Assembly: GCA_036940085.1 (NCBI GenBank)
Contig: JALLBK010000106.1
Location: forward strand, 1 to 58,896
Reading direction: 5' to 3'
Source of the DNA: Discostella pseudostelligera
Taxonomy: Eukaryota > Bacillariophyta > Thalassiosirophyceae > Thalassiosirales > Thalassiosiraceae
DNA length: 58,896 bases
The position numbers and the translations under genes were made by a program. The notes below the pieces were generated by a model. It was given only the letters and a program-made list of their open reading frames with translations. It made no database searches and had not been told where the DNA came from. Positions 8,848-20,992 of this stretch are shown here, one piece after another. The stretch's first letter is position 1. The number at the start of each line of letters is the position of its first letter.

Positions 8848-11800
8848 ATGGCGGCCGACGACGATAAGCCCGACGGCGACGGCAGCAGCGGTGAAGTACT
8901 TGGCGGCCAACCAGAGGGAGGAGGAGAAGGATACACCCCTCCCTCCCTACCCACACTATTTGCCGGTCTATCGCTCTCTTCGTCCACCAGTAGTGTTGGT
9001 GCTAGTAATGCTGAAGATGAGTTGTCGCAGCCCAACGTCGATGGTCCTGTCGATGTCGATGCAGGGTCAGAAGAAGATCTTACAGCGGCAACAGCACCAG
9101 TGGAAACGACTTCCAATACCACTGACAAATCGGAACAAGACATCCACGACAATGATGCTGATGATGACGATGAATCGCTTCCCAATGTCGAAGCCACATC
9201 GGCAGATGTAGTATCGGAAGCCATTCGAGGAAATAATCAAACTCTACCACTATCAACAATGCCAGCACCAACAATGAATACTTCTTCCCGCGCTGCGACA
9301 CCCGTCCACTCGAATAATCATCTCTCCCGTGCCGCAACGCCAGTGCATGCGAACTTTTCTACGTCCAACACTCAGGCTGATGAGGAGGGATACGGTCCCT
9401 CGGAGCCTACGTCTGCATTGAGCAGCAGAAACAATGTCATTATCAAGGATGAATCTTCCTCTGTCATTCAATCTAGCAGCAACATTAGTAGCAGCAGCTC
9501 CTTACCTCCCCGCATAGAGAGGGCTCCACCCAAAAAGACCAAATCGATACCAAGGGCATTGGGAGCACACAAGTCATCATCTACCACCACCGCCACTTCC
9601 ACTACTACGCCTGCTATTACTTCATCAACAATCATCACCACATCCACGCGTGTTCCCCATCCCGACACGGCACTACGTCTACTACGCAAATTCTACTCCA
9701 AATCATCCCCCTCCATTCCACAATCGGCGGGGGGTACACGTCCTTCATCGTGGTTTGGTTGGGTCTTTGGATCGAGTGGAGGAGTGGGAGGAGATCACAA
9801 TGCTACCATGGATAATTTGTCAGCCTACAAAGCGTTTAGTCTCGCCATGGAAATGGATAAGGAAGGTGTAGATGGTACTAAAGATGGTGGCGATGATAGA
9901 ACTGCCAATGCCAGTCCAAGTAGTGTTGGTGGCAGTACGAGCAAAGACGGCGATGCCATCATCGAATCCATCTTGGGTCACCGAGGCGATTCCCCCTCCA
10001 AGGCACGAAAAGCCATGGCATCCTTCATTCAATTACTTGACACTTGGTGTCATTCCTCAGCACGACATGTGGCATTATTGCAAGAATTGGAGGCAATGGG
10101 AAAATCCACATCGGGGGTTGCCGATAATGGGGTTGGTGTGGTTGCCGACGAGTTGTTGGCATTGTGTATTGATACGGCAAGTGGTTTGGTGGCGCATGGA
10201 TGTTTGGATGAGTTGTACTTGATGATGGGTGGTGCTAGGTCGGATGAAGAGGGAGGTGGACGAGGACGAAGAGGAGATGGCGGGGAGACTGGTAGCACCA
10301 TCCAACAACCACACGATGACGGGAACAATGACGATGGAGACGAACTACTAGGGGTGGTGGGTGCACCCTCTCTCATCAAAAAGGGAGTCAATATGCTAGT
10401 GGAATCGATTTGCATTGCCGACTTATCCACAGAACGGACGGAATTGGCTGCATTGAAATTCTTGTTGACTGCTGGTTGTCGCACCACCACAATCGCCAAC
10501 AACAATAATGGTGAAGCGACGGATCAAACACCACCCTCCTTGGTAGTGATGGAGCCAATGCTACGAGGGACGCACCTACTGCAGACGATTCGTGTATGCT
10601 CGCAGATTTACTTACATACCGAGGTAGAATCGAATAAGACTACGGCCAAGGCGGCTTTGCAGCAGTTGGTTGTCACGGTATTTGTTCGATTGGAACGCAC
10701 TATCGAACGGTGCAAACTTGAGGATCAATTGGCTGATTGTAGTAGCGGTGCCGAGGCTTCGGCATTGGTGGGGGGAGAAACGATTGGAAAGAAACACACC
10801 GATTCTGCATCCTTCAATGCTGCTCCCACATTTCCTACTCAAGATCATCGTGATGCATATTTGGTCTTGAGATCGTTGTGCAAACTGAGCATGCAAACGA
10901 GTATGACGAGCCATCCGCCACCGGCCCCGGCCCCGGCGGTTATGACTACCACGGGCAGTTCTGCAGCAGGGAGCATCGAAGGCGCGACGGCACTCGCTAC
11001 CACCACCGAGAGAGAGCCTGCACATACCTCCACTCCGGTCCCTACACCACCACCTCCTCCTCCCGCAGTGATATCTGGCTCCTCCTACGATCCGGCATTT
11101 GCATCGCGAATACTCGCACTACAACTACTCTTGCACATCTTACGTCACTCCTCCTCCCGGTGTCTACTCCATGCCGGTCCTCAATTCCACCACGCCATTC
11201 GTCAATATCTCTGCACCTCGTTACTCAAGAATGCCACGAGCTTGGAAACGAATGTGGTGGAATTGAGTTTACGCTTATTCGTACCCCTCGTGCGAAATTT
11301 TAGGAGTCTATTGAAGAATGAGATTGAAGCATTCGTTACCAATGTCTTCTTTGTTATATTAGATTCCAAGAATTCCACAGTGCAGCATAAGCTACTGGTC
11401 GTCACACTCTTTAAGGAGATATGTGCCGATGCCACGACATTGGCGGAGATATTTTTGAATTATGACTGTGATTTATCCGCGGTGGATCTGTTTTCTCGGA
11501 TTGTTAACGCCCTGGGGAAGGTGGCACGTGTGGGACTATCGGATGCTACGGGGTCAAGCTTGGGAGGAGGCGGGGGGGTTGCGTCGAGTACATTGCAATT
11601 TGTTGTGGGTGCGGGGGCGGCACGTGCTGAGATGACGCGATTAGAACATCGAGAGTTGAGATTAGCCGCTATGAAGGCCTTGCGACAGGTGCTGGCTAGT
11701 TTGCATTCAAGTATTGTCACACCTATCTACGGTAGCAATGGAAATAGTGGTGATATCAGCTTGGATGAGGCTAGTTTGCAATTAAAGAATTTGAGTGTCA

Positions 11801-14800
11801 ATGGTCATCAGGAGAAGGTTAAGGCTGTACAAGAGGGTGTTAGTGCGGATTCGATGAAGTCGAAGGCGGATTCGTCTTCAGAAGGGGCAGCCACAGTCAA
11901 GAAGACTCTAGTTGAAATGTACGACTCTAAGAAGAGGCGCCGCGAGGAAGAATCGCAAGCTGCATTGAAATTCAATCAAAAACCGACCGATGGCCTCAAG
12001 TATGCCGCTGAACGTGGCCATCTTGACCTGACCGATCCGGTCGACGTCGCGAGATACCTCTTGCAGAATAAGGATACATTCGAGAAGGCACAAATAGGAG
12101 AATATTTGGGTAGAGAAAAGGAGTGGCAAGATGGCTTTGCTCTCAAGGTATTGCGTGCGTACGGCGACGCCCTGGACTTTCAGGGTATGAAGTTCGATGA
12201 CGCTATTCGGTATTACCTAAGCGGTTTTAGATTACCTGGAGAGGCCCAGAAAATTGACCGCATCATGGAGGTATTTGCGGCACGTTACACCGAACAGAAC
12301 GCCGATGTGTTTCCATCCGCTGACTCAGCTTTCATCTTAGCGTTTTCAATTATCATGTTGAATACCGATTTGCACAACCCCGCCATCAGAGAGGATCGGA
12401 AAATGACCATTGCTAGCTTTATTCGCATGAACTCTGGTGTTTGCGAGGGAGGTGACTTTCCAGATGAAATGCTTACAGAAATTTTTGAACGAATTAAGAA
12501 TGATCCTATTAGCTTGAAGGATGATGACAATGCACGCGAACGATTGGGGATCGGCAAAGATGGCAAGGCTGCGACATCTTCATCTACCTCCGGATTAAGT
12601 GACCTCTTCTTTGGAAGTCATTATGTGGAGCAGGACAAGACAAGAGAGTCAAACTATCGAAAGGAGGGAGACCAGATTGTGCGCGATACGGAGTCTATGC
12701 TGCGTCGAAGGCGAAAGGCTACCAAGCAGCATACTGCGGCGACGTCGAGCAACAGCAGCAAGAAGGCGTTCCGTGACAATGCGAAAAAGCATGTCCCCGT
12801 CAAATTTGTCGGCACAGCAGATTCTGGTTTAAGGGATGAGTACGTCACGCCTATGTTCGACGTGGCTTGGGGCCCAGCTTTGGCGGTGTTTTCGACTGCC
12901 ATTGAGAGTGCGAATGGTACCGACGGTATTTTGGCGTCGATTGCGACCGATGAGGAGATGGACCATGCCGTAGAAAACGCCGCATCTGCCATCGATGTGT
13001 CGCTCAATGGATTTCAGCTTGCGATATGCATTGCAGGACTGTGTGGAAATAATACCGCAAGAGATGCTTATGTCCGAGCCCTGTACAACTTTACGTTACT
13101 TGGATCAAGCCATTTACTTGCGGATCGCCACATTCAATGTGTGCTTGCTTTGTTGCGTCTCGGGAGGGATGATGGGGAACTGCTGGATGTGACATGGGAG
13201 CACATTTTCAGGGCATTGACTGATATATACCGATTGCACCAGGTATGGGAGGGCATGGCACGGAATGAAAGGAAAGAAGTCAAGGGTAGGACGAGGGCAG
13301 CCAGAAAAGCCGAAAAGGAAATGACTAATTCAACAGACGACGGCAAATACGATGACGACAGTGACAGTTCATCAGAAGCAAGTGACGTTCGTTTAGAAGA
13401 TGAAATGGACAAGCGCATGATCGATGAGGCAAACGCCATTTTCATTCACGACACCATCCCTCTTGATCTTGTCGACTCGATATTTCAACGATCGACATCG
13501 CTCTCGCGTCGTGCACTCAAGGATTTTGTGTACCAGCTCTGCCGTGTGTCGAGGATGGAAATTTCTGGATATGGAGGTCATGTTGGAAGCAACGCTAATG
13601 ACATTGACTTGACAAATGATCATTACATGAAGCATCATACCCTTATGACTGTTACCAAAAGTGGGTCGAGTAGCGTGGGTGTGGGTGCGACACAGCCAGC
13701 CATTTACAGCCTCGAAAAGCTTGTGGAGGTAACTCATTTCAATATGGAATCTCGTCCGAGGCTCATTTTTGCAGATATTTGGGGAACTATCTCAACACAT
13801 CTAACAAGTACCGCCCTTCATGAGGAAGCGGCCGTGGCTATGTATGCCGTTGACTCACTCCGGCAGCTGAGCTTGCAATTCTTGAACCGTGAAGAGCTCG
13901 GGATAATTGATTTTCAGCGTCGTTTTCTGAAGCCATTTGAGATTATCATGGCCCGTAGTATGCATGTGACTGTGAAGGAGCTCCTTCTCAGTTCTGTGGA
14001 GCAGATCACCGCATTATATGGCTTTGGTGACGAGAACAAATCAAGTACTCACAAGGGCACTCTGCGTAGTGGATGGAGGTCAATTCTTAATGTCCTTGGG
14101 TCTGCAGGACTTGACAAGAATGACTCGATAGCTCATCAAGGCTTCAGGATGCTTTGTGTTCAAGTAGATCAATGCATATCTGTTTGCGCTAAGGAAAATG
14201 GAGACTCTCTGGCCACGGAATACTTCGTTGATTTGGTGAATACACTCTTGTTGTTTTTCTCTGGACCGCGGCAGGACCTTAGCTCGGAGTCAACTGTTCG
14301 TATCGTTCAACTCTCGGATGTGCTGGCGGAGGGAAGAGTCCCTGTATCATCTTCGCGTAAAACGGCTCCACCAAGCCCTGTTGCCTTATCAGTAAGTGGC
14401 GTTGAGTCAGACGGTTATGGTGAACTGGAATTGTGGTGGCCTCTATTGCTGGGCCTTTCGCAGACGATGGGCGATCGCAGACCGGAGATCCGAGTAAAAG
14501 GCTTAGGCACTTTGCTCGATATCATCCACAATCACTTTTTCCCCGCTTCTGGTAGCGCAAAATCTGATATCAATGAAGGCGAATATGGTTCCTCTCCTCG
14601 GCACGGAGATTTGCAAACACTTCAACTTATTTTCCGTGGCATCTTGGTCCCTGCTCTTGAATTTGAGGAAATGGATGGAAATAGCACTTCAGGATTTGCT
14701 CCGGAGCTCCTACCGGATAAGTTTGTTCATTTCATAACTATTCCGCCTGCAGCAGTTGAATCGGCAGCGTCGGGTGCAGACAGGGGTCAACAAGACTGGA

Positions 14801-15824
14801 TAAATACAACATTTGAGTATTTAATTGATGGATGCGTCTCGATATGTTTGAAATCTTTGGAAGCATTCAAGAGTGACTCCTTGGTCGAGGAGGTCTTGGC
14901 GATGCTTAACAGCTGCCTTCTCTCGGACTCCGGCCACTTGGCCGTGAAAGGGCTTCGGCGACTTCAGCAGTTTGTCACCAAAGATTTGGAGCTGAAAGAT
15001 ATCTCAGATGACACGTGGGCCACAGTGTCTCACATGCTATTCCGTGTCTTGTCCGTTCGAGGGCTACCACCAGCGACGGGTCCTGACATTGAGGGAGCTA
15101 CAGAAGAGGAGATAAAACAATTGAGGGAAGATCGCATCGAGGCAATGAATGAATTTATCCGAGAGCAGCGATATTTTTCCAACAGGAGGTATATTGGGTG
15201 CAATGCAGCGATGGTAATCGGATCTCTCCTTACGGATAAAAGTATCGTCGAAAGTATGGGTGTCCAGTGGTACATATTCTTGACCAGTGCTTTGGGTAAA
15301 GGTATCAGAGAATGGGAGAGAGCTGCGGCCATGATAGATGCAAAAAACGAAATGCCTGACGTGATGCCATCACCGTAAGTTCTTTCTTGCAAATCTTGCT
15401 TTCCCCCATCGTTCAAGCTCCCATCCTAACCGTATGCTCATCAAAATGTAGGCCTCATTACTTGGAAAATGTGTTGTACGCACGTAGATGGATGACCAAA
15501 TTCCTTGTCGCCTTACTTTCAGAAAGTGATGTGAGCACTCTTTTGACTGCATCCTGCCAACAGGTTTTGAAGGAGGAAAGCAACTCGCTCCTTCGAGGAT
15601 TTCTTGCCAAAGAATTAAATGAATCCTGCTCTGTGGTTGAGATGAGAAACATTTCTAAAATGGTGTCTACCATTTTGGAGTGTTTCAATGCAATGAGCGA
15701 TGACAAAATAGCTGCGATGAAATGGCTCTCTCCGTTGCTCAGTGCGTGTATTCAAACCAATAATCAAACTATACGGACATCGGTGCAGATTTTGATCACA
15801 CGGCTGCTCCAGGAAATTGAATAA
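8848..15824 (+). CDS. Large ARF guanine nucleotide exchange factor (BIG/Sec7 type)
   Basis: Two exons, 8848-15374 and 15452-15824, join in phase across a 77-base intron, giving about 2299 aa. I chose the ATG at 8848 (ACCATGG context) over one 57 bases upstream. The first ~250 residues are Ser/Thr-rich. A DCB-HUS region precedes the catalytic domain; the HUS box NYDCD is at about 871-875. The Sec7 domain spans about 1020-1215 and has FRLPGEAQKID with the catalytic glutamate finger at about 1132, and NTDLHNP. Long helical HDS-type repeats follow to the C-terminus, encoded partly by exon 2. BIG-type GEFs load GTP on class I ARFs at the trans-Golgi/endosome and recruit coats; brefeldin A usually inhibits them. 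It is longer than typical BIGs (about 1,700-1,850 aa) because of low-complexity insertions. Confidence 0.93.
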
Positions 15825-16035
15825 TGGAATCATGATTTTAATCATCATTTTGGTCATCGATGTCATCGTCATCAAAGAAGTCTATTGATTCCCAGTGACA
15901 CCAGTTAAGATTAAATTAATGTAATCATACCTACACACCTAAATATGTAATAATATTCAACTCCTTCTCTCCCGGATTTGGATATGATGGTGTAATTCGA
16001 TGTCCGATGATCACATCCATGTGTAAGCAGCCTCC

Positions 16036-16115
16036 CGCCACGTCACTGCCACGCGTCATCTTCATTCGAAGTCGAGTCATCGATCTCCCGCCAAATTAAT
16101 GCCACGTGTCACGTG
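16036..16115 (+). promoter_or_regulatory. OXA1 upstream region with CCCGCC elements and paired G-boxes
   Basis: TCCCGCCA occurs near 16036 and again near 16086. Two CACGTG palindromes follow at 16103-16108 and 16110-16115, separated by one base. CACGTG is a typical site for bHLH or bZIP factors. All lie 190-270 bases before the chosen OXA1 start. Confidence 0.4.
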
Positions 16116-16303
16116 TTATTGATGGTGACTCCGGCGACGGACAGGCCGGTGTCGCCCCCACCCCACAAATACAAAGCCCGCCAAATCATAAATCATTCCA
16201 TTTCCGCCGCCCGCCGCCGAGAGATACCATCATCATCCCCCCGACGACCATACTAGAGGAGATACTAGGGACGCCGACGAAGCAAAGCATTACTATCAAG
16301 ACA

Positions 16304-17548
16304 ATGATCCGCTCCGCTGCACGTCAGTTTCTCCATGCTCGAAGGCCAGGGTGGTCTCATAGCGTTGAAGTCGGGAGTTCCCGTTCGCCGACGATCAATA
16401 AAGTCAATGTCGCCAACACAAACAACATGAGATGGATGGGCAGTGCACCCTCCTCCTCTTCCGATGGTAGCAGCGGTGATGCCTTTTCATTTACTCTACC
16501 TGGATTTGGATCGCGACCCATTGTCCCAGAAATTATAGATGCCGAAGAAGCAACGGTATCATCGGCTACAGCATCAACAACAACAGATTCGTCATCAATT
16601 ACGGCAGCGGCGGAACAACTAGTCGCATCAGCATCATCCACTTTCGAGCCGACTTGGTGGCCATCCGACCAAGCCTTATTGTTTCTGAATTGGGTGAACG
16701 AAACTGCCGGGTTTCCATGCTATGCCTACGCCATTTGCGCTACGACGATAGCATTCCGAGCCGTGCTCCTCCCACTCTTTATTAGTGGACAACGCAATTC
16801 ATCACGTATGGGTCATTTACAACCAGAATTAAAGGTGATGAAGGACCAACTTGAAAAGATGGGGGATAACATTGATCAGGCGACACAACTACGATACTCT
16901 CAACAGACACGTGCACTCTTTCGAAAATATGATTGCAATCCATTAATTTCGATACTGGCACCATTGGCATCGGCGCCTATCTTTATGAGTATGTTCTTTG
17001 CATTGCGCAATGCTCCGGAATACTTTCCAGAGTTGTTATCGACTGGGGGAATGTTTTGGTTTACGGATTTGACTGCACCGGATCCATATTGCATTATGCC
17101 ATTATTTAGTGCCGCAACCTTCTTGGGGATGACAGAAGTGGGGAAAGAACAGATGATGGCAAGTGATCCTGCCCGAGGACGTGTGATGGTGAATGCCTTT
17201 CGTGCGTTGGCCGTAGTCATGGTACCTTTGACAATGAACTTCAATTCAGGCGTTTTTGTGTATTGGACTACGAACAATACATGGTCTTTCGTACAGGCGA
17301 TGGCACTGAAGCAACCAATGGTGAAGAAATATTTTGGTATTTGGGACCCTCCCAAGCCTGTGCCGGGACAACCCACCGCCAACCTATTCGACGAGCTTAA
17401 AAATCTAACGACAAAGAAGGAGAAGGAGGCGCCAAATGCATGGGCAGAGGATAGAATTAAGGCACACAATGATATTATTGAGCAGCAGAAATTGGTCAAG
17501 AAGAAGTTGATGGAGAAGGAGAGGGCAGCGAGAGCTGCTAGTTCGTGA
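16304..17548 (+). CDS. Mitochondrial inner-membrane insertase, OXA1/YidC family
   Basis: Single-exon ORF of 414 aa from the first ATG; a longer frame would need a GTG start. The N-terminus (MIRSAARQFLHARR) is basic and lacks acidic residues, as in mitochondrial presequences. A Ser/Ala/Thr-rich linker leads to the YidC/OXA1 core (about 125-355): LFLNWVNETAGFPCYAYAI, a hydrophobic helix with a conserved Arg (IAFRAVLLPLF), a cytosolic helical loop, LISILAPLASAPIFMSMFFA, and the last membrane helices with NSGVFVYW. The C-terminal tail is Lys/Glu-rich and could contact ribosomes, as in OXA1. It inserts membrane proteins such as respiratory subunits. Plastid ALB3 is the alternative, but the presequence lacks a signal peptide, so mitochondria are favoured. 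Confidence 0.9.
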   Translation: MIRSAARQFLHARRPGWSHSVEVGSSRSPTINKVNVANTNNMRWMGSAPSSSSDGSSGDAFSFTLPGFGSRPIVPEIIDAEEATVSSATASTTTDSSSITAAAEQLVASASSTFEPTWWPSDQALLFLNWVNETAGFPCYAYAICATTIAFRAVLLPLFISGQRNSSRMGHLQPELKVMKDQLEKMGDNIDQATQLRYSQQTRALFRKYDCNPLISILAPLASAPIFMSMFFALRNAPEYFPELLSTGGMFWFTDLTAPDPYCIMPLFSAATFLGMTEVGKEQMMASDPARGRVMVNAFRALAVVMVPLTMNFNSGVFVYWTTNNTWSFVQAMALKQPMVKKYFGIWDPPKPVPGQPTANLFDELKNLTTKKEKEAPNAWAEDRIKAHNDIIEQQKLVKKKLMEKERAARAASS

Positions 17549-17880
17549 GACTGTGGGTTTTGTTATGAACGAATTGATGTAACCAATTAACTCTCGCTAT
17601 CAATAGAGCAAGTGAAACGGAACAGATGTGTTCGGTTGTGAACCTATTATTGTTATATCGGGGATAGTTGTTGTTCCTCCCCTCCCGCTCTTCCCTTCGG
17701 TTCACCGTTGATACCCACGCGTCTCATGATGGGGCACACATCATGACACCAATGAACATCAAAAAACACTCATGACAAACACCATTAAAGTCGGCGTTTA
17801 CAGATATTGTTTCTTGTAGCCCTTTTCACATTCCATTATCTTTCTAACATTCATCGACGAATACAATAATATCACATGCA
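17549..17880. other. Intergenic, no supported feature
   Basis: This 332-base convergent gap between OXA1 and the next minus-strand ORF holds nothing I can support. It probably carries both 3' ends. Confidence 0.4.
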
Positions 17881-18414
17881 TTATCTTCTCGTCATCCCTC
17901 CCCTGGAAGACTCCTCATCTTCACTCACTGGTCGAAAGAAATGTCGTTCCGATAAACTCTTGCGTCGCAACTCGACATTACGTGAACATGAAATTCGTGG
18001 AGGTGGAGGATAGTAATGTGGAAGATTCTCTTCTTCCGGATGTGGAGGAGAAGATGTCGCCGAGCTCGTTACTGCCAATCCGCCACTTTTGCGACTTCGA
18101 AAGGACGATGTGGAGGAGGATGTGGATGATCGTCGAGGTGGCTTCTTTGATGATGATGATGTGACGGCAGCGGCGGCAGCCGACGACGACGGTTCATCCT
18201 CACTGACTCGTCGTTGTCGTTGTTGAAAGCCTTTCATTGGATATGTCGCCGGACTGCTGCACCGCCCACCGACAGTTGATGATGATCTGACACCACCATG
18301 GTGATAAGAAGTGCAGATTGGTGTATTGATCGAGTTGGCGAGAATAGAGTTAAATAGTGAAGCAATGTTGAGACTGGAATGGCAATCGGGATCAAACATT
18401 TTGAGGGGTGGCAT
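17881..18414 (-). CDS. Hypothetical low-complexity protein
   Basis: Single ORF of 177 aa with an ATG start, rich in Ser, Arg and Pro. A motif V-S-E-D-E recurs (about residues 70-74 and near the C-terminus), each time after Arg and before Ser, and resembles acidic phosphorylation sites. There is a poly-Ala/Ser stretch and a PPPP run. No domain is recognised and there are no membrane segments or signal peptide. It may be the last exon of a larger gene or a disordered regulatory protein. The repeated motif and the uninterrupted frame are the only support. Confidence 0.35.
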   Translation of the reverse strand: MPPLKMFDPDCHSSLNIASLFNSILANSINTPICTSYHHGGVRSSSTVGGRCSSPATYPMKGFQQRQRRVSEDEPSSSAAAAAVTSSSSKKPPRRSSTSSSTSSFRSRKSGGLAVTSSATSSPPHPEEENLPHYYPPPPRISCSRNVELRRKSLSERHFFRPVSEDEESSRGGMTRR

Positions 18415-19187
18415 AAATTGTATTTGTTGTGGTGATCGATACCGAGTGTTTGATGCAAAGTGATGATGCGAATCGTCAACAAATAAATTATTGCTCTAGC
18501 CTCTCTGCCAAATTCACCCAGCGACTGCAACATCATGCACACCCCCACGAAATGTGAAGCAGAAGACAAAGTCACCCAATGAAGATTGTCGCACCTTATG
18601 ATCTATGTGATCTAGATAGAGGTCTAGTCTTCCCGCTGCATGACGTCCCTTGGGAAAGTTTGAGAATCACTTGTTATTGATGCCGATAGCAAGAAGGATA
18701 AAAAGTAAAAGGGCGGAGACTCTCCTCCACTCGTGGTCATAGGGATAGTGATCGAAACGGCAGATTATTTCCGTGTGGAGTAGAGCGGAGAACCCATGGC
18801 GTATGCCGTATGCGAGACCATGGCCAAATTCGAGAGGAGATGGCCAAAATTCCATTGACATTCCGATGGCGCCTTCATTCAACGCATCCAATGCTCGCAA
18901 AGAGGGAAGGAAGCCCGGCGCGAGAAACGAAGGAATTGGTATTTTGGGGGTAGCTCGGATTTCTCGATTTTCCCGCAAAAATTGATCCACTTCCCGCCAA
19001 GAAATCTTCCCGCCACAATGGTCATCAATGTTCCCGCAGAAATCTCGAGGCCTTTCCGTCCACCGTCACCGACCGTCCATCAACTTTCCCGCGATGCCTG
19101 ATGCTGATGCCGCCGCACTGCCGCACTTCATCCCATCACTATGCCCTATTCAACCCGTCTTCAAATCATGGTGTCCCGAAGATTACT
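18415..19187. promoter_or_regulatory. Divergent spacer with a cluster of CCCGC(C) elements
   Basis: The gap contains TTTCCCGC near 18971, CTTCCCGCCA near 18991, CTTCCCGCCA near 19006, TTCCCGCA near 19031 and TTTCCCGCG near 19086. All five lie within about 120 bases, just before the pseudouridine synthase gene. Two overlapping open frames at 18667-18990 lack good starts and domains. Confidence 0.45.
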
Positions 19188-20933
19188 ATGAACCCTTCCA
19201 TAGTTCATCTAATCTTATGCCAAAATCGTTGTTTGGCGTTCGTTGTGCCATCGATATCACTACCCGCATTGTCATCGTCGTTGAAACCAGATTACCATTT
19301 GCATCTGCCACCGACTGCTGCCGCTGCTACTTGTGTAGACGCGAGGAAAACAATTACTACTACTCGCAATTACAATCATTGCAGCCGACGACGGTACAAT
19401 TCATTTTCCCGATTGGGTAGCTCAATTGGGCAAGTTGAAGACTTTGATATTTCTGGAAATCCTAATAGTGTTGACAGATTGAATCGGCACATCAACACAG
19501 GTGATAGTGGCGAAGTGCGTGGTTATGGCACAATGTATAAAGTGAAGGCAGGTGATACAAACAGCAACAAATGGATACATGTTTCGTTTGATGGCGCAGA
19601 TGATACCACCGCATCCTTCGCACAACCAGGAGGGAAAGGACAAAAGAAACGAAAGGGTGCCAATAATAATAATGTGAGACCAGCATCCAAACCAGTGGTT
19701 GCATCCTCACGTCAACTAAAAGGCGGAGAAGAAAGCACAACCAACAAAGCACAGGATGAAAGTTCAACGCATGCGTCCTCATCGAGAGCACACAATAGTA
19801 GAACTAGCAGTGGCAGTGGCAGTATTCCCGAATCAGTCCTACAATACGAGCGTCAAATGCGCAAACTTCGTGCATCCGACCGTGCATCCAAGACCAATGT
19901 CAACATTCAAGATCATTTACATGCTGTTCATGTCGATGAACATGTCGTGGTAGTCAATAAACCGTCAGGTATACTATGTGTTCCGGGGGTGAATGGGCAT
20001 CGAAGTATGTTAGATTTGGTTTATGAGATGTATGGATATGGAAGTGGTGGTGGTGATGATGCTGCTACTGCTGCAGGTGCAGAAGATGCAGTAACTTCGG
20101 GGGATATCGACGAGAGAGAATCGACAACACCTCCTCTTTCCAAAGATTCCATGATAGTACATCGTCTAGACATGGACACAAGTGGCATCGTCATATTTGC
20201 ACGAACACGAACCGCCATGGCAAAATTACATGAATCGTTTCGAGATCGAACTGGAGCGAAGAAGATTTATGAGGCATTGCTCGTGGGATGGTTAGAGATT
20301 GATGAATGGATAGATGTGGCACAGCACAATACTGCAAGCGAAGGAGGAACGATGATGGTCGTAGGGAAGTCGAGCGATGAGGACGATGCAACAACGAAAT
20401 TTCATTGTCCTCTTGGGGGAGGTGAGATTAATTTACCCCTCCAACGAGATCACAAGCATCCACCATTCATGCGTGTTTCTACATTGGAGAGTGAAGCCGA
20501 GGCCCAACAGGCAGTTCTTGATCTTAATAATGCTGGATATGCCAAACTCATGGCCAAACGTCCGAAGCCGTCAACGACGCAATTCCATATTTTGTCGCAT
20601 GAGTTATGGATGGGACACCCAGTAACACGTGTACAATTACTACCCATTACTGGGCGGACACATCAGCTACGTGTGCATTGTGCGGCATTGGGTCATCCAA
20701 TATTGGGTGATCCAGCCTATGGATTTTTTGGTGAGGCACATGCACATGGTGGCTTTGGCGAGGATGAATTGAAGATAGTGTCGCCGACATTTGCATCCTT
20801 CGAACTGCGACGAGATGTAGAAAAGATAGTTCGTGAGAGTGGTAGGACAATGTGTTTGCATGCTAGAAAATTGATGCTGGATCATCCCGTTACGAAAGAG
20901 AGAGTGTCGTTTGAGGTTGCACCTTCGTTTTGA
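19188..20933 (+). CDS. RNA pseudouridine synthase, RluA family, probably plastid
   Basis: The frame is open from 19101. I prefer the ATG at 19188 (581 aa) because it begins a signal peptide ending CLA followed by FVVP, the diatom plastid cleavage pattern, and lies further from the CCCGC cluster. Residues up to about 220 are low-complexity. The RluA catalytic domain (about 245-580) begins with a beta strand and VVVNKPSGILCVPG, and has the catalytic Asp motif HRLDMDTSG, then ITGRTHQLRVH and HPILGDPAYG. A long insertion (about 60 residues) sits between the last two motifs. RluA enzymes turn uridine into pseudouridine in rRNA or tRNA. Organelle rRNA is the likely target if the presequence is right. 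The alternative start at 19101 adds 29 residues. Confidence 0.85.
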   Translation: MNPSIVHLILCQNRCLAFVVPSISLPALSSSLKPDYHLHLPPTAAAATCVDARKTITTTRNYNHCSRRRYNSFSRLGSSIGQVEDFDISGNPNSVDRLNRHINTGDSGEVRGYGTMYKVKAGDTNSNKWIHVSFDGADDTTASFAQPGGKGQKKRKGANNNNVRPASKPVVASSRQLKGGEESTTNKAQDESSTHASSSRAHNSRTSSGSGSIPESVLQYERQMRKLRASDRASKTNVNIQDHLHAVHVDEHVVVVNKPSGILCVPGVNGHRSMLDLVYEMYGYGSGGGDDAATAAGAEDAVTSGDIDERESTTPPLSKDSMIVHRLDMDTSGIVIFARTRTAMAKLHESFRDRTGAKKIYEALLVGWLEIDEWIDVAQHNTASEGGTMMVVGKSSDEDDATTKFHCPLGGGEINLPLQRDHKHPPFMRVSTLESEAEAQQAVLDLNNAGYAKLMAKRPKPSTTQFHILSHELWMGHPVTRVQLLPITGRTHQLRVHCAALGHPILGDPAYGFFGEAHAHGGFGEDELKIVSPTFASFELRRDVEKIVRESGRTMCLHARKLMLDHPVTKERVSFEVAPSF

Positions 20934-20992
20934 GGAGTAATGGTGCACTCAGTGCTACTTGAATTATTTATCAAACAGGAAGGTCCAAAATT

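Noticed and set aside
18667..18990. 107-codon minus frame upstream of the pseudouridine synthase
   Set aside because: It needs a GTG start, overlaps the CCCGC promoter cluster and shows no domain; the internal ATG version is only about 63 aa.
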